The notes: generated from the sequence alone by a model not told the origin. DNA of 64,000 nucleotides from Pseudosporangium ferrugineum (GCF_003002065.1 NZ_PVZG01000002.1:62001-126000), one strand, 5' to 3'; positions 29,577-37,693 are shown, numbered from the stretch's first letter. A program made the numbers and translations.

Positions 29577-30151
29577 GCGGTTTCCTCCGCGGGCCAGTTG
29601 CGCAGCAGGGCGTCGAGGCCGTCCATGATGCGGGTCCAGGACCGCTGTGCGTCGGGGCTGCTGTGGTCGAAGGCGCCGGCCAGCTCCAGGCTGATGTAGC
29701 CGTGGAAGGTGCTGCCGATCAGGCGGACGGCGTGGGTCTGGTCGGTCTCGCCGAGGTCGTAGCCGCGCAGGATCGCGCGGGTCATCCGCGAATGCCGGGG
29801 GCCGGCGCCGGCGGCGGCGGTCTGCGGGTCGAGCCGCCGGCGAGCGGCCGCATACCGCCCGGGGTGCTCCCGCGCGTAGTCGCGGTAGGTGTCACCCAAC
29901 GCCGTCAGCGCGTCCTTGCCGGCCCGGCCGGCCAGCGCCTCGGCGGCCCGGTCGGCGAGCTCGGCCAGGGCGAGCAGCGTGATCCGGGTCTTGAGATCCT
30001 GCGAATTCCGTACGTGCGAGTACAGGCTGGGAACCTTGACGCCGAACTGCCGGGCGAGCGCGGAGACAGTGACGGCGTCGAAGCCGATCTCGTCGGCCAG
30101 CTCGGCCCCGGCCAGCACGAGCCGCTCCGGTGTCACCCCTGCCCGCACCAT
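29573..30151 (-). CDS. TetR-family regulator
   Basis: 192 aa. The N-terminal helix-turn-helix is DAVTVSALARQFGVKVPSLYSHV, and the C-terminal helical domain has the WHG-type pattern (RLIGSTFHGYISLELAGAF). A ribosome site AAGGAG precedes the ATG. It is the first gene of a two-gene unit with the SGNH hydrolase. Inverted repeats just upstream (30160-30196) are probable autoregulatory operators. Confidence 0.9.
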   Translation of the reverse strand: MVRAGVTPERLVLAGAELADEIGFDAVTVSALARQFGVKVPSLYSHVRNSQDLKTRITLLALAELADRAAEALAGRAGKDALTALGDTYRDYAREHPGRYAAARRRLDPQTAAAGAGPRHSRMTRAILRGYDLGETDQTHAVRLIGSTFHGYISLELAGAFDHSSPDAQRSWTRIMDGLDALLRNWPAEETA

Positions 30152-30159
30152 CGCCGATC

Positions 30160-30196
30160 TCCTTAAGGTCTACGGCAACAGCCTAAACCCTTTAGG
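30160..30196. promoter_or_regulatory. Operator candidates upstream of TetR gene
   Basis: CCTTAAGG (30160-30167) and CCTAAA-CCC-TTTAGG (30182-30196) lie within 50 nt of the TetR start in a locally AT-rich patch. They share a CCT(T/A)AA core and fit autoregulation of the TetR-SGNH operon. CCTTAAGG also contains its ribosome site. Confidence 0.45.
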
Positions 30197-30252
30197 AAGC
30201 CGGGTCCAGCACTCACGTGCGCGAGGAATCCTGGGCCGAACGACGCCGGCTC

Positions 30253-30280
30253 GCCGCGACAGGGCCGCCGCGACAGGGCC
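30253..30280. repeat. 14-bp perfect tandem duplication
   Basis: GCCGCGACAGGGCC occurs twice head to tail in the gap between the amidohydrolase stop and the TetR gene. No function is apparent. Confidence 0.6.
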
Positions 30281-30309
30281 GGCGCGCAAAGGCGGCCGCG
30301 GAAGGGGCG

Positions 30310-31617
30310 TCACGAGGCCACGGCGCTCACGATGGCGTCGCGGGAGGCGGTCACCTCCCGGCGCAGCTCGCCGAGGTCGACGCCGACCAGCCGGCCCTCG
30401 GACTTCACGGTACGGCCGCCGACCAGCACCGTGCTGACGTTGCGCGGGTCGGCGCCCAGCACCAGCGTGCCGACCGCGTCGTTGAGCGGCATCGTGTTGA
30501 CCGCCTCGGCCTCGACCACCAGCAGGTCGGCCTGCTTGCCCGGGGTGAGCGAGCCGGTCACCGCCCCCAGCCCGGCCGTCTCGGCGCCGTACAGGGTGGC
30601 GAAGCCGAGCACGTCCCGGGTGGTGATCCGGGGCGCGGAGCCGCCCACCGCCCGCATGCGCTGCACCGCCAGCAGCACCCGCATCTGCGTGAACATGTCG
30701 CTGGCCAGCGCCACCTCGACGTCGATGCTGAGCCCCGGCCGTACGCCCACCGCCAGCGCCTCGTCGATCGCCGGGATGCCGGTCTCCAGGCCGAGCTGGG
30801 TGTCCGAGGTGGGGGCGAGGGAGATTCTGGTGCCGGATTCGCCGATCGCGCGCCACGCGTCGGGGGTCAGGCCGGTGGCGTGGATCAGCGTCAGGCGCGG
30901 GCCGAGGAGGCCCTGCCTCTCCCAGGCGAGGACCGCCTCCGACGACGGCACGCCGAACACCGCGTCGACGCTGACCTCGACGTCCAGGTCCCGGGCCACC
31001 GCGGCGAGCTCCGGGCCGTACGCCAGTTCCGGGCCGGCGATCTCGGCCGTGGCCAGGGCGGCCAGCCGCAGCGAGACGCGGTCCGGCAGCTCGGCGCGCA
31101 GGCGCGTCAGGTCGGCCGGCCACTGCCGGTCCCAGGTGCCGAAGTGCGGGCCCATCGAGGCGTGGACGCCGCGGATGCCGGTGCCGGCGAGGGCCCGGAC
31201 GGCCGCGTCCGAGTGCGCCGCGCTCCGCGAGTTGTGCGAGAAGTCGAGCATCGTGGTGATGCCGGCGTCCAGCGCGGTGAGGGCGGCGAGGCGGGTGCCC
31301 ACGTACATGTCGTGCGGGGTGTAGGCCGGCGCCACCTCGGCGAGCGTGGACGTCACGTACGCGCCCAGGTCGAGCACGTCCGGGATGGTGCGGCGCATCT
31401 GGGCCTGCCACGCGTGCCGGTGCGTGTCGACGAAGCCGGGGGCGACGATCCGGCCGGTCGTGTCGACGACGGTCGCGCCGGCGGCCGCGGGATGCTCGCG
31501 CAGGTCGGGGCCGACCGCGGCGATCGTCTCGCCGGTGACCAGCACGTCGCCGCGGGCGAGGTCGCCGAGCCGGGGGTCCATGGTGACGACGGCGCCACCG
31601 GTGAAGAGGGTTGCCAT
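30310..31617 (-). CDS. Amidohydrolase (cytosine deaminase/TRZ-ATZ-like)
   Basis: 435-aa metal-dependent hydrolase of the amidohydrolase superfamily. An N-terminal beta-sandwich (LFTGGAVVTMDPRLGDLARG) is followed by the HxH metal motif in VDTHRHAWQ, the later TLIHATG strand, an APTSDTQLGLETG region near the expected metal/substrate ligands, and the C-terminal LTPGKQADLLVVE sandwich. This is the pattern of chlorohydrolases and nucleobase/S-adenosylhomocysteine deaminases; the substrate is unknown. It lies 13 nt downstream of the Atu4866-fusion gene in one operon, divergent from the XRE regulator. Confidence 0.88.
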   Translation of the reverse strand: MATLFTGGAVVTMDPRLGDLARGDVLVTGETIAAVGPDLREHPAAAGATVVDTTGRIVAPGFVDTHRHAWQAQMRRTIPDVLDLGAYVTSTLAEVAPAYTPHDMYVGTRLAALTALDAGITTMLDFSHNSRSAAHSDAAVRALAGTGIRGVHASMGPHFGTWDRQWPADLTRLRAELPDRVSLRLAALATAEIAGPELAYGPELAAVARDLDVEVSVDAVFGVPSSEAVLAWERQGLLGPRLTLIHATGLTPDAWRAIGESGTRISLAPTSDTQLGLETGIPAIDEALAVGVRPGLSIDVEVALASDMFTQMRVLLAVQRMRAVGGSAPRITTRDVLGFATLYGAETAGLGAVTGSLTPGKQADLLVVEAEAVNTMPLNDAVGTLVLGADPRNVSTVLVGGRTVKSEGRLVGVDLGELRREVTASRDAIVSAVAS

Positions 31618-31630
31618 GACGGGTCTCCGT

Positions 31631-32296
31631 TCAGGATCGGCGGGTGAGGACGTATCCGGCGTGGTGCAGCACGCCGTCGGTGAACCGGCCGTAGGCCCAG
31701 AAGCCCAGGTCGTCGTGGTAGACGATGCGGTCGCCCTCGATCTGGAACGACCCCTGGTAGGCGTGCGGGCGGCCGTCGCGCGTCTCGTCGTAGCGGCCGT
31801 CGGCGGTCAGCTCCTGCTCCAGGAAGCCGGTCGAGTCGACCCACACGCCGAGATGGGGGGAGGCCGACGTGGGCGCCGGCGGCACGAACGACGTCAGGGT
31901 CGCGCCGTTGAAGATCACGAACTCGCCGTCCGCGACGACCGCCGGGGCCTGCGAGGGCCACCAGATCAGCATTTCGAACGTACGGGCGGAGCCGGCGGTC
32001 CCCGACGGCACGACCGCGAACGTGGCCGGATTCCCCGGCGTCAGCGAGCGCGGGGCGGCGCCGAACACCGGCACGAGGGCCAGCCCGGTGCAGTCCACCA
32101 CGACGGCGTTGTCGTCCTCGGCCGCGGTGTGCAGCCCCGGACCGACGCCCACGATCTCGGCGCCGACCACCATCAGGTCCGCGCCGGTCAGGTCGCCGAG
32201 CACCGGGTCCAGCGTGTGGACGGTGGCGTTGACGAACAGCAGCGGCCGGCCCTTCTCCGCCGACAGCACCGCTTCGTCGAGTGTCTTGGTGTTCAT
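31631..32296 (-). CDS. Amidohydrolase-sandwich/Atu4866-domain fusion
   Basis: 221 aa. Residues ~15-75 (PLLFVNATVHTLDPVLGDL, VVVDCTGLALVPVFG) mirror the N-terminal beta-sandwich of the amidohydrolase encoded next, but the metal-binding barrel is missing. Residues ~120-221 (WVDSTGFLEQELTADGRYDE, YQGSFQIEGDRIVYHDDLGF, GVLHHAGYVL) match the small Atu4866 family from memory, a beta-barrel of unknown role often tied to detoxification-type genes. First gene of the amidohydrolase operon. It may bind the same small molecule as its neighbour, but no catalytic residues are evident. Confidence 0.75.
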   Translation of the reverse strand: MNTKTLDEAVLSAEKGRPLLFVNATVHTLDPVLGDLTGADLMVVGAEIVGVGPGLHTAAEDDNAVVVDCTGLALVPVFGAAPRSLTPGNPATFAVVPSGTAGSARTFEMLIWWPSQAPAVVADGEFVIFNGATLTSFVPPAPTSASPHLGVWVDSTGFLEQELTADGRYDETRDGRPHAYQGSFQIEGDRIVYHDDLGFWAYGRFTDGVLHHAGYVLTRRS

Positions 32297-32398
32297 CGCG
32301 TACCTCCTTGGTCACCACCCTCGGGCGTCCGGCGGGCCGCAACCAGGCCGCGCTCTCCCGGGGTGCGGCACACCCTGGCAGCCCCGCGGAGGGCTCCC

Positions 32399-32410
32399 TA
32401 CGCTGGTCGC
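32399..32410 (+). promoter_or_regulatory. -10 box of leaderless XRE gene
   Basis: TACGCT (32399-32404) lies 6 nt before the ATG at 32411, with CTGGCA (32375-32380) as a weak -35 at 18-nt spacing. No ribosome site is present. Confidence 0.5.
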
Positions 32411-33235
32411 ATGGTGGAAACCCGGCTCGGAGCGTTTCTCGCGGCCCGGCGCGCCCGGCTCACCCCCGGCGACGCCGGACTGCCCACGACCGGCGTACGG
32501 CGGGTCGCCGGCCTGCGCCGCGAGGAGGTGGCGGTGCTGGCCGGGGTCAGCGCCGACTACTACACCCGGCTGGAGCAGGGGCGTGAGCGCAATCCGTCGC
32601 CGTCCGTGCTGGACGCCATCGCCCGCGCCCTCCAGCTCGAGCCGGACGCCCGGGAGCACCTGTTCCGGCTGGCCGACGCGCCGATCGGGGACGTGCCCGC
32701 GCCGCAGCGCCCGCAGGTGGCGCGCGGCCTGCGCGAGCTGCTCGACGCCTGGCCGGACACCCCGGCCGTGGTCATCAACCGGCGGCTGGACGTGCTGGCC
32801 CGCAACGCGATCGCGGAAGCCTTCTACGCGGACTTCGCGAGGGCCGACAACTACGCGCGGATGACGTTCCTGGACCCGTACGGAAGAACGTTCTTCGCGG
32901 ATTGGCCCCGGGCCGCCCAGTCCTGCGTGGCGAACCTCCGGCTGGCGCTCGGCCACGACCCGCACGACCGGTCGGCGCTGGACCTGGTGGCCGAGCTGAG
33001 CGAGCGGGCGCCGGAGTTCCGGGAGCTGTGGGAGCGCAACGACGTCCGCGGCAAGACCCACGAGGCGAAGACGTTCCGGCACAGCGCGGTGGGGGAGCTG
33101 ACCCTGTCGCACCACGCGTTCGACGTCCGCGGCTCGGCCGACCAGCAGTTGATCGTCTACCAGGCCGAGCCGAGCAGCCGCAGCGCCGAGGCCCTGCGAC
33201 TGCTGACCATGCTGCCGCGCGTCACCGTTCGCTGA
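32411..33235 (+). CDS. XRE-family regulator with MmyB-like ligand domain
   Basis: 274 aa. The N-terminal helix-turn-helix (LRREEVAVLAGVSADYYTRLEQGR) is followed by a ~180-aa domain of the MmyB type (AVVINRRLDVLARNAIAEAF, FLDPYGRTFFADW, QQLIVYQAEP), which in structural homologues binds a fatty-acid-like ligand. Divergent from the Atu4866/amidohydrolase operon, which it most probably controls across the 114-bp gap. The ATG at 32411 is likely leaderless. Confidence 0.9.
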   Translation: MVETRLGAFLAARRARLTPGDAGLPTTGVRRVAGLRREEVAVLAGVSADYYTRLEQGRERNPSPSVLDAIARALQLEPDAREHLFRLADAPIGDVPAPQRPQVARGLRELLDAWPDTPAVVINRRLDVLARNAIAEAFYADFARADNYARMTFLDPYGRTFFADWPRAAQSCVANLRLALGHDPHDRSALDLVAELSERAPEFRELWERNDVRGKTHEAKTFRHSAVGELTLSHHAFDVRGSADQQLIVYQAEPSSRSAEALRLLTMLPRVTVR

Positions 33236-33445
33236 CCGGCAGCCCCTCCGCCTCGGCGAACCCGGGCATGGTCGCCGGCGCCGTCGTCGCGACGGTGATC
33301 CACCTCGGGGCCGCCGCCCTGCCGGCGCGCGGCGCCCACGTCCTGCGGCCGGCGCGGTAGCGGAGGCCGCCGGCGGTGCCCGGCCGGAGGCGGGCCGCTG
33401 TCAGGACGGCAGGGGGTGGACGGTGCAGCAACACCTTTCCGGCCA

Positions 33446-33919
33446 TCAGCCGGCTTCCCCGGTCACGTAGGCCGCCAGGTTGCTCAGCGTCTGCTGCCCG
33501 CCCTCGACGGCGTGGTACTTCTCCACCGCCCGGTCGCGGAGTTCCCTGGTGGGGAAGGTCGTGCGCAGCACGACGCGGGTCGCCGCGCCGTCCGGCGTGA
33601 AGGTCAGGACCGAGGTGAAGGAGTCCGGGTCGTCGCGGGACTCGCCGTGCAGCATCGCGATCCGTTCGGCCGGGACCAGCTCGGTCCAGGTGATCCACTC
33701 GGGATAGTCGGTGCCGTCCGGCCCGTGCATCACGAAGTCCCAGACGCCGCCGACGCGGAACTCGAAGGACCGGGTGGTGGTGCTGAATCCCTCCGGGCCC
33801 CACCACCGCGACAGGTGCCGCACCTCGGTGAACGCCTCGAACACCAGCTCCCGCGGCGCGTCGACGAGCCGGGAGATCACGATCTCCCGGTCGGTGGCCG
33901 CCGGCTCCGTATCCGCCAT
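33446..33919 (-). CDS. SRPBCC/AHSA1-like protein
   Basis: 157-aa START/Bet v1-fold protein: VDAPRELVFEAFTEVRHLSRWWGPEGF near the start is the AHSA1 signature, then DFVMHGPDGTDYPEWITW and an amphipathic C-terminal helix. ATG 33919 has GGAGG upstream. It lies one base downstream of the ArsR gene in the same operon, a very common pairing in actinobacteria where the ArsR controls a SRPBCC protein binding a hydrophobic small molecule. Confidence 0.9.
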   Translation of the reverse strand: MADTEPAATDREIVISRLVDAPRELVFEAFTEVRHLSRWWGPEGFSTTTRSFEFRVGGVWDFVMHGPDGTDYPEWITWTELVPAERIAMLHGESRDDPDSFTSVLTFTPDGAATRVVLRTTFPTRELRDRAVEKYHAVEGGQQTLSNLAAYVTGEAG

Positions 33920-33920
33920 C

Positions 33921-34259
33921 TCAATCCTCCTGTGTCCGCTTGAGGTCCTGCACGTACGCGTCCAGCCGGTCGAAGCTCCCGGCCCAGAACTCCTCGAACC
34001 CGCCGAGCCACTCGTGGACCGGCCGCAGCCCGCGGGCGTCCAGGCCGTAGAAGTGCTGCTTGCCGGCGCCGCGCAGCCGCACCAGCCCGACCTCCCGGAG
34101 CACCCGCAGGTGCTTGGAGGCACGCGACGGGCTCATGCCCAGTTCCTCGGCCACGTCGGTCACCGGTCGCTCGCCGGAGCGCAGCAGCGTCAGGATGTCC
34201 CGGCGCTGCGGCTCGGCGATCGCGTTGAAGGCGTCGGAGGTCGTCGCTGCTCGTGCCAT
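33921..34259 (-). CDS. ArsR-family regulator
   Basis: 112-aa winged-helix repressor: AEPQRRDILTLLRSGERPVTD and LGMSPSRASKHLRVLREVGLVRLR. The metal-binding cysteines of classical ArsR are absent, as is usual in ArsR proteins paired with SRPBCC genes. I prefer ATG 34259 over ATG 34271 because the promoter (-35 TTGACG, -10 TATGAT) ends 7 nt before 34259 and would start a leaderless mRNA there; 34271 overlaps the -10 box itself. Confidence 0.88.
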   Translation of the reverse strand: MARAATTSDAFNAIAEPQRRDILTLLRSGERPVTDVAEELGMSPSRASKHLRVLREVGLVRLRGAGKQHFYGLDARGLRPVHEWLGGFEEFWAGSFDRLDAYVQDLKRTQED

Positions 34260-34266
34260 GGCCGTG

Positions 34267-34294
34267 ATCATATTCCGTTATCGGAAAACGTCAA
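34267..34294 (-). promoter_or_regulatory. ArsR promoter with operator in the spacer
   Basis: On the minus strand: TTGACG (34294-34289), 16-nt spacer, TATGAT (34272-34267). The spacer contains the inverted repeat TTCCG-ATAA-CGGAA (34286-34273). Repressor bound there would sit exactly between -35 and -10, giving autoregulation. Confidence 0.7.
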
Positions 34295-34332
34295 GCCGGG
34301 CGGCCTCCGGGCAGCGCGGATAGCATGGCCGG

Positions 34333-35943
34333 ATGGGGAGCGACTGGCTGGCGGACGCGGTGCTGTACGAGATCTACCCCCAGTCGTTCGCCGACTCGGA
34401 CGGCGACGGGGTCGGCGATCTCCGGGGCGTCATCGAGCGGCTCGACCACATCGCGTCGCTGGGCGTCGACGTCATCTGGTTCAACCCGTGCTTCGCCTCG
34501 CCGTTCGTCGACGCCGGCTACGACGTGGCCGACTACCTCACCGTCGCCCCGCGGTACGGCACCAACGACGACGTGGCCGAGGTGGTGGCCGAGGCCCGGC
34601 GGCGGGGCATCCGCGTCGTGCTCGACCTGGTCGCCGGGCACACGTCGATCGAGCACCCGTGGTTCCGCCGGGAGCTGGCCGCCGACGGCCCCGCCCCGGA
34701 CGGTGACCGCTACATCTGGTGCGAGGAGCTGCCGGCGCGGTCCTGGACGCGGGACATGCCCGGCACACCCGCCTGGGTGCGGTCGCCCGGCCCGCGCAAG
34801 GGCTACTACCTCAAGAACTTCTACGACGAGCAGCCCGCCCTCAACTTCGGGTGGGCGTCCCGGACCGGCGGCGAGACGTGGCGGGACGCGGTCGACGCGC
34901 CGGGCCCGCTGCGCAACCGGCGGGCGCTGCGGGACATCATCGCCTTCTGGCTGGACAAGGGCGTCGCCGGGTTCCGGGTCGACATGGCGTTCTCGCTGGT
35001 CAAGGACGAGGACTGGGCCGACGGCCTGCGCGAGACGACCGCCCTGTGGCGCGAGCTGCGGGAGTGGCTCGACGAGGCGTACCCGGACGCGGTGCTGATC
35101 CCGGAGGGCACCGAGCCGCGCACCGGCGGGCCGCTCGCCTTCGACGCCGACTTCTTCCTGGTCATCAAGGCCGAGCACGCCAGCCTGTTCGACAACCACG
35201 CCGCCGGCATCCTGCCGTTCCAGCCGCCCGTCGAACCGTTCTTCGACGCCGAGGGCCGGGGCAGCACGCGGCTGTTCCTGGACGGCTGGAACGCGGCACG
35301 GCGGGCGGACCCGGCGCGGCCGATCCTGATGTCCACGGCCGACCACGACTTCAGCCGGTTGCACTGCGGCCCGCGGACGCCCGACCAGCTCGGCGCCGCC
35401 CTCACGTTCCTGTTCACCTGGGGCAGCGTCCCGTGCCTCTACTACGGCGACGAGATCGGCATGCGCTACCTGCCCGGCATGCCGGACGTCGAGGGCGCGA
35501 TCTGCAACCCGTCCTACAACCGGGCCGGATGCCGCACCCCGATGCAGTGGGACGACGGCCCGAACGCCGGGTTCTCCACCGCGGACGCGTCCCGCCTGTA
35601 CCTGCCGATCGACCCGGACCCGCGGCGCCCGACGGTGGCCGCGCAGGAGGACGATCCCGCGTCGACGCTCTCCTTCGTCCGGCGTCTCATCGCGCTGCGC
35701 CGGGCCACCCCCGCGCTGGGCGCGCGGGCGTCGATCCGGGTCGTCCACGAGGGCTACCCGTTCACGTACGTCCGCGGCGGGTCGCACCTGGTCGTGGTGA
35801 ACCCGCGCCGCGAGCCCGCGGAGGTGAGCGTCCCGGAGGCGGCCGGCGCCTCCCCGCTGCTGGCCTCCGGCGTGAAGGCGACCCCGGACGGCTTCCGGGT
35901 GGACGGCTTCGGCTACGGCATCCTGGCGCTGCCGGGCCACTGA
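34333..35943 (+). CDS. GH13 family alpha-glucosidase/trehalose synthase-like enzyme
   Basis: 536-aa cytosolic alpha-amylase-family enzyme. The barrel begins VLYEIYPQSFADSDGDGVGD. Catalytic residues are the Asp nucleophile in AGFRVDMAFS, the general acid Glu in VLIPEGTEP and the Asp in STADHDFSR; conserved region I is VLDLVAGHTS (His-Thr in place of the more usual N/NH). NRAGCRTPMQW is typical of the oligo-glucosidase/trehalose synthase subgroup. No signal peptide. Acts on an alpha-glucoside; the exact reaction cannot be read. -10-like TAGCAT (34321-34326) lies 6 nt before the ATG, suggesting a leaderless mRNA. Confidence 0.87.
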   Translation: MGSDWLADAVLYEIYPQSFADSDGDGVGDLRGVIERLDHIASLGVDVIWFNPCFASPFVDAGYDVADYLTVAPRYGTNDDVAEVVAEARRRGIRVVLDLVAGHTSIEHPWFRRELAADGPAPDGDRYIWCEELPARSWTRDMPGTPAWVRSPGPRKGYYLKNFYDEQPALNFGWASRTGGETWRDAVDAPGPLRNRRALRDIIAFWLDKGVAGFRVDMAFSLVKDEDWADGLRETTALWRELREWLDEAYPDAVLIPEGTEPRTGGPLAFDADFFLVIKAEHASLFDNHAAGILPFQPPVEPFFDAEGRGSTRLFLDGWNAARRADPARPILMSTADHDFSRLHCGPRTPDQLGAALTFLFTWGSVPCLYYGDEIGMRYLPGMPDVEGAICNPSYNRAGCRTPMQWDDGPNAGFSTADASRLYLPIDPDPRRPTVAAQEDDPASTLSFVRRLIALRRATPALGARASIRVVHEGYPFTYVRGGSHLVVVNPRREPAEVSVPEAAGASPLLASGVKATPDGFRVDGFGYGILALPGH

Positions 35944-35982
35944 CGACGAGTCGCCGCCCGCCCGGGCGACAGCACCGGCCAC

Positions 35983-36024
35983 GAGGCGGTCCCGGCGGCG
36001 AGGCGGTCCCGGCGGCGAGGCGGT
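35983..36024. repeat. 17-bp tandem repeat between genes
   Basis: GAGGCGGTCCCGGCGGC is present twice (35983-35999, 36000-36016), followed by a partial third copy to 36024, in the 183-bp gap after the GH13 gene. The rest of the gap shows no gene or clear terminator. Confidence 0.6.
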
Positions 36025-36126
36025 CACCGCGGGGGCCGACGGGCCCGGAGGGGCGGGACCTCGGCCCCGTCCCCGGAAGGGGCGCCGGCGGCAGACTGAG
36101 GGCGCAACGACGGTGAGGAGGCCGGC

Positions 36127-36390
36127 ATGTGCGTCATCGATCCGTCGCGTCCCTGCGGGGGCTGCGCCGCACCGGACCCGCGGGAATGCCCGTACCTGTA
36201 TCTGCTCGACGCGGACGAGCTCGAGGCCCTTCAGGCCAGCGCGAGCACCCGCAGCAGCAGCCGGGCCGCCTCCCCGCCGTCCTCCACCGCCGTGTCGACG
36301 GCGCGCGGGACGTCGAGGTCGTCGAGCAGCGCCGTGACGACCCCGGCGGAGGCGTGCGCCGCGCCGCCGGGACGACTCGCCGCGGTGTAG
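36127..36390 (+). CDS. Small cysteine-rich protein, 3' end antisense to MshC-like gene
   Basis: The first ~37 residues look like a real small protein: MCVIDPSRPCGGCAAPDPR then ECPYLYLLDADELEALQ, with four cysteines including a CGGC pair, and a GAGGAGG site 8 nt before the ATG. From about codon 38 the frame runs 160 nt antisense through the end of the MshC-like gene, and the translation turns into low-complexity Ser/Ala/Arg, probably extra sequence after loss of an original stop codon. A redox or zinc-binding role is conceivable from the cysteines only. Confidence 0.45.
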   Translation: MCVIDPSRPCGGCAAPDPRECPYLYLLDADELEALQASASTRSSSRAASPPSSTAVSTARGTSRSSSSAVTTPAEACAAPPGRLAAV

Positions 36391-37382
36391 AGCAGTTCGA
36401 GGCGGGACGCGGCCCGGTCGAGCTCGCCGCGGCTGTACTCCCACGGGGTGTGCCACGGCCGGTCGAGCACGAGCAGCCGCACCGTCGCCGCGGAGTGGTC
36501 GCGCAGCAGGTCCGCGACCAGGGTGAGGTTGCCGGTGCTCTTGGCCATCTTGGCGCCGTCCTGGTGGACCGCGCCGACGTGCAGGCGGGCCCGGGCGAAC
36601 GGCGTCACCGACGTCGCCGCCTCCACCATCGCCGCCTGGTAGGCGTGGTGCGGGAAGGCCAGGTCCGCGCCGCCGGCGAGCACGTCGACGCTCGCGCCGA
36701 GCGCCGACAGAGCCATCGCCGCGCAGCCGGCGTGCCATCCCGGCCGCCCCGGGCCCCACGGTCCGGGCCAGGCCGGCTCCCCGTCCGCCGACGGGCGCCA
36801 CACCGCCACGTCGAACGGGTCGTCGCGGTCCGCGTCGTGCGGGTCGTCACCGAACTCGGCGGAGCGGGCCAGCGCCTCCTCGCGCGGCAGGCCGGAGCTT
36901 TCCGCGACCGGCGCGCCGCGGAAGAACACCGCACCGTTGCGGACGTACGCCCGGTCCGCGGCCAGCAGCGCCACGGCGAGCTGCTGCACCGTACGGATGT
37001 GGTGCCGCGCGTGGGGTTCGTGGGCCGGGCGGCGTACCCGCAGGGCCGTCATGTCCTTGTCGAAGGCGTACTCCTGGTGCAGCGCGAACTGCGCGAAGTC
37101 GCTGCCCCGCACGCCGGCGGCCCGGGTCAGCACGTCGTCGACGTCGGTGACGTTGCGGCAGCCGACGGTCTCCACCCCGAGCAGCCGCCAGACCGACGTG
37201 AGCAGATCCGACCGGACGAACGTCGCCGCGTGCCCCAGGTGCGTCACGTCGTACGGCGTGATCCCGCAGGTGTAGACCCGCGCGGTGCCGGCCACCGGCA
37301 GCGGCGTCCCGCGCAGCCGCAGCGCCGCGTCGTGCGGCACCGGCCCGGCGGAGGTCGCGTCCGGCGCGCTGCGATAGGTCAT
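36231..37382 (-). CDS. MshC-like cysteine ligase paralogue
   Basis: 383-aa class I synthetase-fold enzyme. The MshC-type first motif VYTCGITPYDVTHLGHAA (HIGH box HLGH) and the zinc ligands (that Cys, Cys in WHAGCAAM, His in FPHHAYQ) are present; the KMSKS loop reads AKMAKSTGNL. MshC joins cysteine to glucosaminyl-inositol in mycothiol synthesis. Differences from MshC/CysRS consensus as I know it: WHIEC is WHAGC, FPHHE is FPHHA, KMSKS is KMAKS, and the protein is some 30 residues short. It may be a paralogue activating cysteine for another amine acceptor. Coupled (ATGA) to the upstream 104-aa gene. Confidence 0.75.
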   Translation of the reverse strand: MTYRSAPDATSAGPVPHDAALRLRGTPLPVAGTARVYTCGITPYDVTHLGHAATFVRSDLLTSVWRLLGVETVGCRNVTDVDDVLTRAAGVRGSDFAQFALHQEYAFDKDMTALRVRRPAHEPHARHHIRTVQQLAVALLAADRAYVRNGAVFFRGAPVAESSGLPREEALARSAEFGDDPHDADRDDPFDVAVWRPSADGEPAWPGPWGPGRPGWHAGCAAMALSALGASVDVLAGGADLAFPHHAYQAAMVEAATSVTPFARARLHVGAVHQDGAKMAKSTGNLTLVADLLRDHSAATVRLLVLDRPWHTPWEYSRGELDRAASRLELLYTAASRPGGAAHASAGVVTALLDDLDVPRAVDTAVEDGGEAARLLLRVLALA

Positions 37383-37693
37383 CCGCCCATGATGTCCCCG
37401 GCCGGGCGCTGGGGCCAGGAACTCGTCCGGACGACCGCGTGGTGCGCCCGCGCCCAGTCGGCGACGAAGTCCTCCGCCTCCTCGGGCGTGCCGGTGGCCA
37501 GCAGCGCCGTCAGCGAGTCCCGCAGCGATCGCAGGCCCGCGGCGGTCATCGGTACGCGCACCGTCTCGTGATACCCGACCCGCACCGCGTACGGGTAGAT
37601 CGGGTCGCTGGTCGCCTCGGCGCGCAGCGGCGGACAGCCGGCCTGCTGTCCCGGCCGGCCGGCCGGGCCTGCGGATGCGTACTCCTGGAACAT
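37379..37693 (-). CDS. Hypothetical 104-aa protein coupled to MshC-like gene
   Basis: Not recognised. The N-terminal ~30 residues are Gly/Pro/Ala-rich and probably flexible. The rest is a compact alpha/beta stretch (DPIYPYAVRVGYHETVRVPM, LRSLRDSLTALLATGTPEEA). No signal peptide or membrane helix. ATG 37693 has a GAGAGGA site; the longer frame upstream is unsupported. The ATGA overlap with the ligase implies joint expression, perhaps as a partner or acceptor protein for the ligase (inference). Confidence 0.6.
   Translation of the reverse strand: MFQEYASAGPAGRPGQQAGCPPLRAEATSDPIYPYAVRVGYHETVRVPMTAAGLRSLRDSLTALLATGTPEEAEDFVADWARAHHAVVRTSSWPQRPAGDIMGG

Noticed and set aside
33236..33445. Possible 30-codon gene at 33270-33360 and minus-strand frame 33157-33339
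   Set aside because: Too short, without ribosome site or recognisable sequence. The 210-bp gap holds nothing I can support.
34321..35098. Frame starting MAGWGATGW at 34325
   Set aside because: It is the +1 shadow of the GH13 gene, whose start at 34333 gives the correct catalytic motifs.
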